Assembly: GCA_934045075.1 (NCBI GenBank)
Contig: OW203727.1
Span: 24,007,311 to 24,071,310 of the forward strand
DNA from: Yponomeuta sedellus
Lineage: Eukaryota; Arthropoda; Insecta; Lepidoptera; Yponomeutidae
Direction: 5' to 3'
Length of the DNA stretch: 64,000 nt
A model generated the notes under the pieces. It had not been told where the DNA came from, did no database searches, and worked only from the letters and a program-made list of their open reading frames with translations. Below are positions 41,801 to 51,435 of this stretch, in pieces; position 1 is the first letter of the stretch, and each line of letters opens with the position of its first letter. The position numbers and the translations under genes were made by a program.

Positions 41801-44098
41801 CCGAAGGACACCATGATGCGGTAAAAAGTTACCCTTCGTTTCATTAACAGTGACCTTGGACATATCTCCTAAAGTCTCGTACTCCTCCATGAACTCCTTA
41901 TACATAGACTTTACGAGTGGTTGTCGTTCAAGCCTACGCTCCAAAGATAGGAAACATTGCCTTGCTCGCTCGTAAGAATCGCCTAACGAGGTAGTCGGTT
42001 GATTTAATGGATATTTAACCATAAACCTACCGTCAGGCAACCGAGTGGTATTTTGTATAAAATGTTCCTCGCATGCTTTCTCTTCATCAGAGTAATACGC
42101 CGATGCGGGCTTAATTGTTGCTTCGTCTAACTTCCAAAAGCGTGTCAACTCGTCATCTAAATTATTTAATTGTACGAAGTTGCACCGTACATTGTTATTG
42201 TTAGGATAAGCATAAGAACCGGAAACTACCCAGCCTAGCTTGGTTTCGTAGATCGTGGGCTTGTTTCGTCCCAACGTCAGTCTACCATTTCCTAGTAAAT
42301 CCCAGTAAACGTCGGCGCCGAGAAGAAGATCGACATCTGCCGGTAAGTAGAATTTAGGATCAGCCAGTACTACGTGTTGCGGTATGTCTAACATGGTTAA
42401 ATTAACCTCCCGTAAAGGTAAGCAACTTGTTATTTCCGGTAGTATAAAATAGGATGTCTGTACACAAAAGTTTTTATCGCAGAGTGATTTAAATTTTGCT
42501 TGACATAGCTTACTTAGTTTAGAATTTGCGTTTGTTATTCCTGACACTGACGCGGTAACGTCTTTAGTAGGTAGATTAAGCTTTCTCCACAGGTTCTCCG
42601 TCATGAAGCTCGAGGTACTTCCGTTATCTAGCAAGGCGCGTGCTCGGTGAACGGTGTTGTCGTGACCGTACATTTCGACTAACGCGGTGGAAAGCAACAC
42701 TTGACCTTGGACTACGGGATGGGCTGGCAGCATAACACTACTATTGCTGCAGTAACTTGGACCAGCCTCCGGTTCTTCTTGCTCGCTAGCAGCGGTTTGA
42801 AGCACCGGCACCGCGACCTGCGCACCTGATGGCACCCTATCTACATGTAAAAGCGTGTTGTGACGCCCCGAACAAGACCTACATGGACCACGCCTGCAGT
42901 ACTTCGCTATGTGACCAGGTTTCAAGCAATTTAAACAGATTTTCATCCCTTGAGCCTTTTCCGCACGTTCTTTATTGGATAACGCGTGAAAGTCAGGGCA
43001 TTCGAATAACCAATGGTTACGTTTGCATAACGCACACTCCGACGTAAATAGTGGGCTACTCACAGCTTTATTTTCATAGGCGTCTAGCCCAATGAAGCAC
43101 TTTTCCTTTACCCGTGGCGCGGAGAATCGCGGGCGCGTCGCGGCGGCGACGCCGGCGCCCGGTCCGGCCGGCCAGGACGCGCGCCGGTCCGAGTTACCCA
43201 TCGCCATCGTCTCCAGTAAGTCCGCCCGGTCTCTGAGGAAGGTTATGAGTGCCTCGAAAGTAATTGACTCACAACTAGGTATATATTGTTCCCATTTACG
43301 CCGGGTTACGCTATCAAGTTTTTGACACGTTATATGGATTAATAATGTGTCCCAATGTTGCGTCGGTTCATTTAGTGTCTCTAACGCACGTATATTTTTA
43401 GACAAAGTATCTATAAGGTACCGAATAGCTAATGCGGATTCCTTTTGTATTTGGTTAATATTAAAGATGGCCGTGACATGATTGTTAACTAATAACCTCT
43501 TATTATTATACCTATCACAAATTAATTGCCAGGCCACTTCATAGTTACTACTAGATAAAGATAAAGATTGTATAACTAAAGCTGCACTGCCCTGTAAAGA
43601 AGCTCGCAAATAATGGAATTTGTTCACGTCATCGATTGAGTCGTTTTTATGGATAAGGCTGTCAAACGTATCATGAAACTCAAGCCATGTATCGTATGAT
43701 CCGTCGAACTTAGGTAAGCTAATTGTGGGCAACTTACATTTCACCTGCGAGTGACGCCGTCCGTCACCATTCGACGACACATCGCCAATATCGACTTTTG
43801 TATTCAATTTTACCAATTCCTTAGCCGCCGCGGTCGTAGTGTAGTATAAATCTTCAAATTCCGACCTTTCGTCTAATAATTTCTTATCGTCTTCCGTCAG
43901 GAACTCCAACTTGGTTTGAATTTCGTCAAATACACTGTATAAGTCCTCCAGTTTAGCAATACGAAGTTGAAGTTCCGTCACCCGAGCTGCACACAATGGT
44001 TTTGTCGCTATTTCTTGCAAATAACCTGAAAATTTTGTCAATCGTGCCTTTATATGACCGCGCTTTTTAACAAGTTCCTTAGTTTCAACCTCCGACAT
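38867..44098 (-). CDS. BEL/Pao gag-pol polyprotein, intact
   Basis: 1743 residues, uninterrupted. By position: a coiled-coil-like N-terminus (1-110); a gag region of the DUF1759 type with LPKFDGSYDTWLEF (about 121-300); two zinc knuckles, C355-X2-C358-X3-H362-X4-C367 and C388-X2-C391-X4-H396-X4-C401; an aspartic protease with LLDNG (D491); reverse transcriptase with D821 (TADVEKM) and YMDD (895-898); RNase H with D1069, E1112, D1142 and D1188; integrase with a zinc-binding region (C1411-X2-C1414) and DDE residues D1446, D1512, E1561; and a C-terminal DUF5641-like domain (about 1640-1737). The protease has DNG instead of the commoner DSG/DTG. All catalytic positions look present, so the element may be autonomous. 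There is no envelope gene. Function: replication and integration of the retroelement through a cytoplasmic particle, as known for the family. Confidence 0.95.
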   Translation of the reverse strand: MSEVETKELVKKRGHIKARLTKFSGYLQEIATKPLCAARVTELQLRIAKLEDLYSVFDEIQTKLEFLTEDDKKLLDERSEFEDLYYTTTAAAKELVKLNTKVDIGDVSSNGDGRRHSQVKCKLPTISLPKFDGSYDTWLEFHDTFDSLIHKNDSIDDVNKFHYLRASLQGSAALVIQSLSLSSSNYEVAWQLICDRYNNKRLLVNNHVTAIFNINQIQKESALAIRYLIDTLSKNIRALETLNEPTQHWDTLLIHITCQKLDSVTRRKWEQYIPSCESITFEALITFLRDRADLLETMAMGNSDRRASWPAGPGAGVAAATRPRFSAPRVKEKCFIGLDAYENKAVSSPLFTSECALCKRNHWLFECPDFHALSNKERAEKAQGMKICLNCLKPGHIAKYCRRGPCRSCSGRHNTLLHVDRVPSGAQVAVPVLQTAASEQEEPEAGPSYCSNSSVMLPAHPVVQGQVLLSTALVEMYGHDNTVHRARALLDNGSTSSFMTENLWRKLNLPTKDVTASVSGITNANSKLSKLCQAKFKSLCDKNFCVQTSYFILPEITSCLPLREVNLTMLDIPQHVVLADPKFYLPADVDLLLGADVYWDLLGNGRLTLGRNKPTIYETKLGWVVSGSYAYPNNNNVRCNFVQLNNLDDELTRFWKLDEATIKPASAYYSDEEKACEEHFIQNTTRLPDGRFMVKYPLNQPTTSLGDSYERARQCFLSLERRLERQPLVKSMYKEFMEEYETLGDMSKVTVNETKGNFLPHHGVLRLSSLTTKLRVVFNASSRTSTGVSFNDVQLVGPTIQDDLVAILLRFRQYRFVYTADVEKMYRRIVVHPDDRHLQQIIWRTDPSKPLCTYQLNTVTYGTASAPFLAVRCLKQLSLECADPKLAEIIANDFYMDDFLSGSDTINEANDIIARVSDKLKSAGMNLRKWRSNEPSLVNQCSENAINLNLGNLDDSKTLGLGWKSGTDELYFTIDLGSDKEQKVTKRLILSTIAKIFDPLGLVAPVIVQCKVLLQQLWLSKVSWDDEIPQDVAQKWHNIIVSLPELNNLRIPRCVVGNASRTEFHIFTDASQTAYGACLYIRTITSEGVVTRLLMAKSRVAPIKPATIPRLELCGALIGAQIYKKAQESLRITVDSCTFWTDSMIVLGWLRMLPSQLKVFVRNRVADILEITGGWSWRHVPTKENPADLVSRGLNASSISAAHLWWTGPQFLQHDEKEWPNNCYSQSRSLETDIEVVTNAATEDLRRPMSELNLTKFSKFTKLKRVTAYVLRFINNIRPTNSRFSGPLSTQELRSATNTLVKLAQIESFPSYELLKNKVPIKPKDPLTKLNPFIDSEGLIRVGGRLNNAPYNFDIKHPIILPNKHFLTKLYFEFVHIHLLHVLPQAMLSYVKSTYWPIGGRELARATYNKCVLCTRMRGATVAPLMGNLPSARVTPGFPFETVGVDYAGPITAASKKGRGSHATKVYIVIFVCFKTKCLHLELCSDLSADGYMAVLRRFISRRGLPSDIYSDNGTQFVGAYNDLKRFFSSHGKDLSESAANIGIRFHFVPPYSPHFGGLWEAGVKSTKHHLVRVLGICHLTYEEICSTLCQIEAILNSRPLTPMSNDPSDLLPLTPGHFIIGRPLTALPTPRLTDVATSRLTRYQRIDQIKQHFWTRWQKEYVSELQERSKWRQDKGQLENNTMVVIKDDNLPPLKWKLGRIVAVIPGADGINRVADIRTATGIIRRSFSKICPLPVEMNFMG

Positions 44099-44879
44099 TG
44101 TGATTGATAATTACCTGTTTAAGGAATTAATCACTTTGTATCACCACAAACACTTACACAGATTGACTAACACTTAACGTTTACACTAAATTTTACACAA
44201 AAAATGGTTTCTTTACGTTAACTACGACAAAACAGGTGACTAATTAAGAACGATACTAATAGAATAAATAGTTGTTTACAATAGGCAGGTCGGCCGAGGA
44301 ATGGCTGGCGAGCGCGAACTACTTGCATAGAACAAAAGATGTTTACAATCCGAGCGCTTGCGCCGGTATATTTACGTACCTACTTAACTCCAGTCCTTAT
44401 TGATTACAACAAATATAATGTTTTTATGCAGTTCTTATGCAGTGATTTTTAAATCAAAATGAGATTGCTCTGTTTTACACTAACTTGGCGTAGGTATATA
44501 GGTAAGATACCTGTACGTTACTGTTACATTAATAATTACGATTAATACTAGTTATTGCAATATTTATACGAGTAATATAGGAAAATAGGAATAGATTAGG
44601 GTGTATAAAGGAACGGACTCACTGTTTGCTCTGAATTATCTTCGTTATCTTCTAACGGTAAATCCAGGTAACGTCATCTAGCTGCGTATTTAACTGAAGA
44701 TTATCGCCGCACCGGGATCCTTCTAGCTGCACTCCTCACTGATATAGCTCCAGAATGTTGGTGATGCAGGAAATAACCTCTGGATGCGTTTTCTTCGGTT
44801 ATCCACCGTAGTTTAGTAACTCGTCCGTAATATACTCTCAGCTCGCTGAATTCATTTGATTATTCGGCATCGAAGACCA
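44099..44879 (-). other. BEL 5' leader
   Basis: 781 bp between the 5' LTR and the gag-pol start. It begins (minus strand) TGGTCTTCGATGCC, where the TGG fits pairing with the CCA end of a primer tRNA; I cannot assign the tRNA. No other ORF of note. Confidence 0.75.
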
Positions 44880-45078
44880 TGTTGGTATGTTGATGTGGTG
44901 TAAGAAAAAATCGTATTTCTTCCAAAATTATAATAAATCAAAAGTACAGAATACAAAATAGTTAGCCGTTAGCGAAGTTTAAAAATAGCAATGTCACGAC
45001 AGTTGGATTTAAATTCTTTTTTTTTTTTTTGACGGTTACGTCCCCCGCCTCCCCGCAGTTCTGCGTTTCGTTGCAACA
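44880..45078 (-). repeat. BEL 5' LTR
   Basis: 199 bp, the promoter-bearing LTR for the minus-strand element. Its outer edge is 451 bp from the predicted start site of the cuticular protein gene on the opposite strand, so the two promoters diverge. Confidence 0.95.
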
Positions 45079-45187
45079 TACCCTTTTCCCCTGTTCTTTT
45101 TTTTGCACGCCTATCAATTAATCTTCTACATCCTGCGGTTGACTGTAAGAAAATGCTTAAAGCATTAAGTCCGTCGTATTGTAAATT

Positions 45188-45242
45188 TCATCATCATAAT
45201 CAGCAGGTTTCACTGCTGGAAATAGGCCTCTCCCAAAATAAT
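45188..45242 (-). repeat. LINE terminus scrap
   Basis: 'catcatcataatcagcaggt' and 'tcactgctggaaataggcct' resemble the inverted terminus of RT-type LINEs. It lies within the upstream region of the cuticular gene. Confidence 0.45.
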
Positions 45243-45495
45243 GAAATAAAAGTATTAATACTAATAATAAAAATACCGCTGACACGCACTGCACACTTCC
45301 AACACACGTTAAAGCCTACAGTGTCACTGTAACTACCTAAGTGGTGACCTGTGATTTCAAACTATTAGTTACCACAGTTAGAAAGCAAGAAACGTCACTG
45401 AGTCCGCCGCAAAGAGCATCGCGGTTACGGGGATCTGGGTTCTAAGCTCTAAGTTCAAATGTCACTGTGCGTCCTTGCCGCGCGCGCGCATAAGC

Positions 45496-45531
45496 TATAA
45501 ATACCCACTCCCGCGCCTTCACGCCATCAGT
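45496..45531 (+). promoter_or_regulatory. Core promoter of the cuticular protein gene (TATA and Inr)
   Basis: TATAAAT at 45496-45502 and an arthropod initiator TCAGT at 45527-45531. The initiator A (45529) is 33 bases from the TATA start, the normal spacing. This gives a ~56-base 5' leader before the ATG at 45585. Confidence 0.8.
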
Positions 45532-45584
45532 CGCTTCACTGCACACCTCCTATCAGACCAGGACCACCACACTACACAACCACA

Positions 45585-48500
45585 ATGAAATTGGTACGTC
45601 GTAGGGCGAGATATTTTGGAAAACTCATTTTCCCAGAATGTCTTTTCGATATTCTGAGCCTACCTAAATTAGGTTCCCAAAATGTCCAAGAGAAAGTGTG
45701 TTTCAGATTTGTCATTTTGCGTGGATATTCTTGATTGTAATCAGGCAAGGATGTGACAGTAGGGCGCGGGCTGCACGGATGGGACGGCGCGACGCACGTG
45801 AGGTGTTGTATAGAGTTTGCATTTTCATTTGGACGCCTTGCCCCGTCGTCATCTGTGTCACTGTGTGGGATACGTCCAATCAGTTTAGTAAATTTAGTGT
45901 CAATGTGACGTTCCGTCCGCGTCCCGCGTTTCACCTATGTGGCCTGCGCCTATTGACGCGTGCAGCGTGACGGCGACATCGTGCAGGGCTGTCGTCTGTA
46001 GTAAACTGATGCAATGTCGCTGTCCCAGTAAAAACCTATTTAAGTGCTTAACATAATCCCTTAAACAGTAAAACCAAAGTTATTTGATAATTTTTGTTGT
46101 TGAAGAAATCTAAAAATCAAACATTCCATGTCTCTGACCTCAGCACGATTGCACAAGTTTAAATTTCATGCAAATTATCGTAATCATAAACCACTTATTT
46201 GCGGATCCTAAGTGCAATTACATTTGGTGTTCAGTCAGTTCTTATAATTTATTTTTTTCATTTAATCTACATCTAACAGCCGTTTTACCGGCATTTGCGT
46301 GAAATTTTTTCACCTACGCAAAAAGCAGTAAACCCTTTTGTTTGAGAGTAATTTCAGTTATTTGTTGAAGGAAGGGGTTGCTTCTGGACATTGCCCAAAT
46401 CATTTGACGTATCTATGTAGGAAGATTTTGGCGTCTGAGGAGGCGTATTCATAGAGCCTTCTAGTCTGAGGGTGCTTTTGAGTGCCTGTTCGAAACAAGA
46501 CAGAAACTTGACAGCTCATTCGCGATCTCAGAAGTAAGATCGTTTCATCGACACTTTCAAATGTATTTTTAATTACTGTAATTGGTTTTTGAGTTATTTG
46601 TCAAGTTGGTAATGTCTTTATAATTTTAATTGTGTTACATTTTCTTTAACAATAGTTGTGACTCATTTATTGATATTATCATTGAATTTAAATTCAATGA
46701 TATTATTTATTATTGTGTCAATGGTTTTTTTATTCGACCTATTTATCATTTTCCTTATTTTTTGTAGCTATTGAGATACAGAAAACTGACATAAACAATA
46801 TTTAAACGCCCCAATGATAGGACATAGCTATCTAAGACCTGACTAAACACTAAAGGTTAACTTACCTTTGATCCACAAATAAATGATTTATCAGAGTAAT
46901 ACGGCACTTTCTTTTAAATATTTATACAAATGGCTTTGTGAGGGTGTATTTCGATGTTTGTGATGTCCTAGCCTAGAAACCATAGCACAAGGTATCCTAG
47001 TTTAGGACCAGAACAAAATTGTATTGTGTGGAATTTATTTATTTATGGTTTTGTCTCCACAGTTCGTCGTCCTCGCTCTTTGCGTCGCGGTCGTCCTCGC
47101 CGCTCCTCAGAGGGGCCCTGATGCTGATGCGCAAATCCTGAAATACGACTCTGACAACATTGGAACCGATGGATACAGCTACGCGTAAGTTGATGACTCT
47201 TCTTCTTCAGGCTATATTAGTCCACTGCTGGACATAGCCCTCCCCTAATGAGCGCAAGGTTGTGCCATCATTAGGGGGTAGTGCCCATAGTCCCCATGCT
47301 AGGCATGCGGGTTGGGGGTCGCAGTTTGGTGGAATTGTACTGCCGGGGGCGCTGCTGCCCACCCTCCGGTTTGAGTCCCTTAGTCGCCTTTTACGACACC
47401 CGCGGGAAGAATTTGGGTTGGTGCTATTCTCTTGGCCACCACACAGCTATGACTAAACTTCACAAACTTCCAAGTTCAGCGAAAGAATTCGACCAGCATT
47501 TCAATCACTTATTCGCGTCAAATGGGTTAACCCCATAAGGTAGACACACCGTATCAGGTTAATCTGTTTGACGCAGTGGTCTTTATCTCAACTCGACTGA
47601 AGGGTGATGCGGGGCTGCGGCTTTTGGGCTTCAGTCCATTTGCGCGGCAGCGTCCGCTGTCCGGTAAGATGGACGACGTCTTGCGGGGCGGAGCGAGGGG
47701 CGATGAGTGAGCTCCTGTGGTCATGTCCCGGGGATGTATGTGTCTTGGTCTTTGGAGTTCTTTCAGTGCCGGCGAGATTAAGCACTGCTAGGTGGAAATC
47801 CGTTGAGAGAAGCCCAGTAGGCGATGACTCTTCGATGTCACGTTTAGGTCATCTTTACGCCGCTGCTGGAGAGATCGAGCTCGACTGGCAGCCGACATCG
47901 CCAGGGTAGAAAGTCCAAGACAGGGGGCGATGGCGGTGTTCCGTGCGCGAGCGAGCAATAGTAAGCGCAGTGGTACACAGGGAATCCACCAATTGAACGA
48001 TTCCAAAGTGTCGAAATAGGTATGCATATGACAGTTGGGACTTACGTAATAGCGTCCCGGATTTTGCTCCGTTCTGTGGTGGTTATGGAAGTTTTAGTAC
48101 GGGTATGGCATCTACTTTATCGCTGCTGCTCAGTCAATGAGAGTCATTCAGGTGATTGGCTCGTTTGACGGAAAAATTGGTCACTGGGCTATAACACTAG
48201 TTTTTGGCCTACAGCACCATATCAGTAGAACTATTCTCGTTCATTTGTGAAGAATAACAATCAATCTACAGATTTTATATCGTTTAAAGTTGAACAATGA
48301 TAGATGGCTCAGTTAGTTTTACTTTTACTTGGTTTTACAAAATAAATTTTAATGTTTTCGTACAAAATTAAAAGAAAAGATGAAAATTTTTAATTTCCCA
48401 TAATAGTGCTATTGTTTTTCTGGACGGTATCCTGCATCCCTAAAGATTTCGTCTTTACGCTTGTCCATTCCGTGATTTGCACTACCTTGATTTGTTGTTT

Positions 48501-49695
48501 TTTAGTTAGCCTGGGGCCTAATTATGCGCTTGATGTGCATCTGGAGCGATTTCAATCCTCTAACTGTCATATTCCATACTAATTTCACAGTTACCAACAA
48601 TTTTTATGGTTGCACAGCGAAGTCAATTGTACTTTCTGTTCTTTTATGTTGAATACCTGCTGTTAGATAGTTATTTGAGTACATTTACCGGGTGTTACAG
48701 CGATTTATTGTTGGATAAGCTGAATGAACGTAAAATTACTTTAAGTAGGGGTTTGTTGTATGGTTGTATAGTAAATATTTGCTTACATAAATACTTGACC
48801 CACCGATGCTAATTTATTTATAGTCACCATTACTTTTTTATGGTTAACGATTCTACGGTTTTTATGGTTTGAAGATTTTATGGTTTTTATTCAAGTTCTT
48901 GTGACGAATAGATATACACCAATACACACTAATATTGTTGGCGTATGAACCCGTTGTATGCCCTCACTGCTGTGGTACGGGTGTCCTTCTGCATCGCAGG
49001 AAGGTTAAGAGCCATACTGTACCACGAGGGCCAAGTCCGGGCTGGTGGAGTGTTGACCAACGATTATATCACTTCACTAAAATTCGAATTGGAACTCATT
49101 ACCAACAATTGTTGTTTATTTATTCTGTGTATCTCGCGTTTTCTTCCAAAAACACTGCGCTGTTCGTTATTTTTCATAACGAACTATCTAATATCTATCT
49201 ATATAACTATCATAAACAGCTCCAGCTACTAAATATAAATGCTACTTTGCGTGAAGTAAACCTTTATATGATATGATATGATATGTTTTGTGCAATAAAG
49301 AATTTTAACAATCATCATCAGGCTATACTAGTCCACTGCTGGACATAATCCTCCCCTAATGAGCGCCATAGCGCCCTGTCTTCAGCTTACCGCATCCAGC
49401 ATCTGCCTGCGGTTTAACAATATTTTAACAACAACAATAATAATCGACGGCCTTCTCGCTTGACCATCTGATTAAAAAGGCATTTCATTTATTTTCAAAC
49501 AGCGTGGATACGTCCAACGGAATCTCCCAGCAAGAGCAAGGCCAGCTGGAGAACGCCGGAACGGACGACGAAGCGCTCACTGTCCGCGGCTCCTTCTCCT
49601 ACACCGGCCCTGACGGCGTCGTCTACCTCGTCGAGTACGTCGCCGACAAGAACGGCTTCCAGCCCAAAGGCGCTCACCTGCCACACGCCGCTTAA
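45585..49695 (+). CDS. RR-1 cuticular protein (chitin-binding, CPR family), three exons
   Basis: Exons: 45585-45593, 47063-47184 and 49503-49695, with GT..AG at every junction (gtacgt, gtaagt donors; ccacag, aaacag acceptors), giving 107 residues. The first intron follows codon 3, inside the signal peptide, a classic arrangement for insect CPR genes. Residues 1-17 form a hydrophobic secretion signal (FVVLALCVAVVLA). The chitin_bind_4 (Rebers-Riddiford) domain spans about 40-104, with the core at G73 through F96: G-x8-G-x6-Y89-x-A91 and a GF at 95-96 where RR-1 proteins have G-Y/F. Length, acidity and the short C-terminus fit RR-1 proteins of soft larval cuticle, which bind chitin outside the epidermal cell. 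The third exon is GC-rich against AT-rich surroundings. The exact paralogue cannot be named. Confidence 0.93.
45594..47062 (+). other. Intron 1 of the cuticular protein gene
   Basis: 1469 bp. Mostly unique-looking, with a GC-richer block at 45750-45980 and a partial family E SINE at 46925-47020 ('gtgatgtcctagcctagaaa', 'cacaaggtatcctagttt'). The open frames at 45572-45970 are intronic. Confidence 0.85.
47200..47460. repeat. Family C repeat in the cuticular gene intron
   Basis: 'ttcttcaggctatattagtc', 'gggggcgctgctgcccaccc', 'cgccttttacgacacccgcg'. Same body as at 6180 and 23440 but without the 5S-SINE head on its outer side. Confidence 0.75.
48945..49055 (-). repeat. Family B 5S-derived SINE, tail
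   Basis: Inverted tail block: 'gttgtatgccctcactgctg', 'tgcatcgcaggaaggtt', 'ggccaagtccgggctggtgg'. Diverged. Confidence 0.65.
49310..49412 (-). pseudogene. LINE C-terminal scrap
   Basis: Inverted 'atcaggctatactagtccac', 'gagcgccatagcgccctgtc', 'cgcatccagcatctgcctgc': the last ~30 codons and terminus of the LINE at 7063-7488. Confidence 0.65.
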
Positions 49696-49826
49696 ATTAG
49701 CATAGAACACCCAAAAATCTAGTCTAATAATACTCACCCCTGTCCCAATCCCTCCATTCTCCCATCCTTTCTTGGTTTTGTACATTCCAGGCGCTACTGT
49801 GATAATCCCGGCCTCCCCACGTTGTT

Positions 49827-49832
49827 AATAAA
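49827..49832 (+). terminator. Polyadenylation signal of the cuticular gene
   Basis: AATAAA 132 bases after the stop codon, followed by T/GT-rich sequence ('cgattttgttttattg'). Confidence 0.8.
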
Positions 49833-50042
49833 CGATTTTGTTTTATTGTAATTTTATCGTTTCGTTTTTTCTCCTATTTGGGTACCTCGCAGGGATGATG
49901 TTTGGGTGGAAATTCGGAACAGAACAAACTTGTAGATGCGGAGAGGTGTAGACTGTGTGCCACATTAAATACTGCCCATTGTTCGCTATGGCCTATTAGA
50001 GGAGCATTCGTAAGATCTGGGAAGCGGACAAGGAAGTGACTG

Positions 50043-50075
50043 CACAGTAAAAACAGATTTCTTAAAAATAAGCAA
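50043..50075 (+). repeat. Left terminal inverted repeat
   Basis: CACAG followed by A-rich then GATTT and A-rich blocks. Matches the right end with four mismatches in 25 bases. Confidence 0.7.
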
Positions 50076-50880
50076 ATTGCCTTGTTCTAAAGCAAATTTA
50101 TTAACTTTGAGAAAATGATCCTCTCCCTATAGACGTTAGAGAATTTATACTTCGTATCAGTAAAAAAATATCTTAAATTAGTTTCTTTGTGACAAGTAAA
50201 AAATGTTAAAGTCAATTACAAAATCATTTCACTCAAGAAAAAATGTTTTATTGATCAATAAGAGAAGTATTCTTAGATTCAATTTTATTGGTACTTCCTT
50301 GAAAGATTCAAATTACTTAAAGGTAAAAAAACAGTTTTCTTGTTTTAAGAAATGGTTCAATTCGAGGGAGAAATTTTGAATTTTAATTTTGAATTTTGGT
50401 GTATCAAGTTAAGCAACTTAGTGTTATTTAATTAAAACAGTTATTCTTCCAATAAGAGCTATTCTTAATTGTATGAAATACTTTATTACTTAAAGTGAAA
50501 AACAAAATATTCTTGTTTTAAGAAGTTGTTGAATTCAAAGGAGCTATTTGAAGTTCTCAAGTTAAGCATTTAAATTTTATTGAATTGAGAAAGGTGATTC
50601 TTACAGTGACAAATAATGTTTACTTCTTTTAATACACAAATGAGTTTTTTAAATTCTTGACTTAAGTAGCACTTTTATTGAAAATAATTAAATTTTAATC
50701 TTCAGTGAATACATACATATTTTCATATAAAACTAACAACTCTTAGAGTAAACTTTTTTTTTTTAATTTAAGATATTTTTACATTGGTGTAATAAAACGA
50801 GTAACCACTTCTAGATACTGTTCCTTGAAATTAATTTACTTTTATGTTACTTTGAGATTTACCTATCTTCGGTTAACGTA
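50076..50880. repeat. Left subterminal repeat region
   Basis: AT-rich with repeated motifs. TTCTTGTTTTAAGAA starts at 50337 and again at 50510 (spacing 173) and is followed by similar text both times. 'attcttaga', 'cttaaag' and 'gttaagca' also recur. Probably transposase-binding subterminal repeats by analogy with CACTA elements. Confidence 0.6.
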
Positions 50881-50928
50881 TTGGGATTGCTTAATTCAAG
50901 TCATTGTATTTGCTTAAGCCAACTGTTA

Positions 50929-51122
50929 AGGCAGGAGCACACCGGATGCGTGCGCGTAGACGTGCACGTCTGCCTTGCACTGCGTGGTGATTTATGAAAC
51001 CTTATGAGCGCGTACGCACACGCATCGGGTGTGAAATCTCTCATCATAAGCTTTCATAAATTACAACGCAGAGCAAGGCGCAGGTGCACGTCAACGCGCA
51101 CGCATTCGGTATGCTCCGGCCT
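50929..51122. mobile_element. 194-bp MITE with TTA duplication, nested
   Basis: Left end AGGCAGGAGCACACCGGATG and right end 'cattcggtatgctccggcct' are imperfect inverted repeats, with inner blocks 'gcacgt' and 'gcgtgcgcg' also paired. TTA lies on both sides (50926-50928 and 51123-51125), consistent with a PIF/Harbinger-like MITE. Confidence 0.7.
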
Positions 51123-51139
51123 TTATTTTCACTATTAAG

Positions 51140-51222
51140 TACTGAAGTGTGTGTGTGTGTATGTGTGTGGGGGTGGGTGTGGGGGCGCGTGTTTGTGTGG
51201 ATGTATGTGTGTGTATCTATGT
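51140..51222 (+). repeat. (GT)n-rich low-complexity run
   Basis: GT/GTATGT repeats with a G-rich interruption. Confidence 0.9.
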
Positions 51223-51319
51223 GCGGCACAGTCCCCCTACTTCGAATAGCGGCTATACAATGACTTAAATTAAATTACATTCTAAATATAATTAAAATAC
51301 GCATATGAACTAAATTTTT

Positions 51320-51325
51320 TTTATT
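51320..51325 (-). terminator. Polyadenylation signal of the transposase gene
   Basis: AATAAA on the minus strand, 111 bases beyond the stop codon of the ORF ending at 51436. Confidence 0.6.
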
Positions 51326-51435
51326 CATTTAAGTCATTTAAGACTAAAGATTTTAACACCGTAAAGTAGACATCCTTAATTTACCCATATCTTGAAAATA
51401 TCTAAAAGATACAGAAATAACAAATCAAATAAACA

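Larger units (their letters stand above)
38635..45083 (-). mobile_element. Complete BEL/Pao LTR retrotransposon with TACCC target duplication
   Basis: A full element on the minus strand. The LTRs are 38640-38838 and 44880-45078, each TG...CA in the element's orientation. A perfect 5-bp duplication TACCC lies at 38635-38639 and 45079-45083; 5-bp duplications are usual for LTR integrases. A single long ORF (38867-44098) encodes gag-pol. After the 5' LTR the minus strand begins TGG, as expected for a primer-binding site. Before the 3' LTR is a G-rich polypurine-like tract ('gtgggcgggca'). The LTRs differ by one substitution (38776 a versus 45016 c), implying recent insertion. Confidence 0.95.
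47185..49502 (+). other. Intron 2 of the cuticular protein gene, repeat-rich
   Basis: 2318 bp. It holds family C (47200-47460), a GC-rich segment at 47590-47990 that I cannot classify, a family B tail inverted at 48945-49050, and the inverted LINE terminus at 49310-49410. The rest is AT-rich. Frames of 60-110 codons in it show no domain. Confidence 0.85.

Noticed and set aside
38838..43325. Plus-strand frames inside the BEL element
   Set aside because: Antisense shadows of the gag-pol frame.
45465..45485. A nuclear-receptor (FTZ-F1-like) binding site upstream of the cuticular gene
   Set aside because: Only the CAAGG core (inverted CCTTG) matches; flanking positions do not, so it is not supported.
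47604..47909. 101-codon frame in the GC-rich block of the cuticular gene intron
   Set aside because: Intronic, no recognised domain, and the opposite strand is equally open, as expected from base composition.
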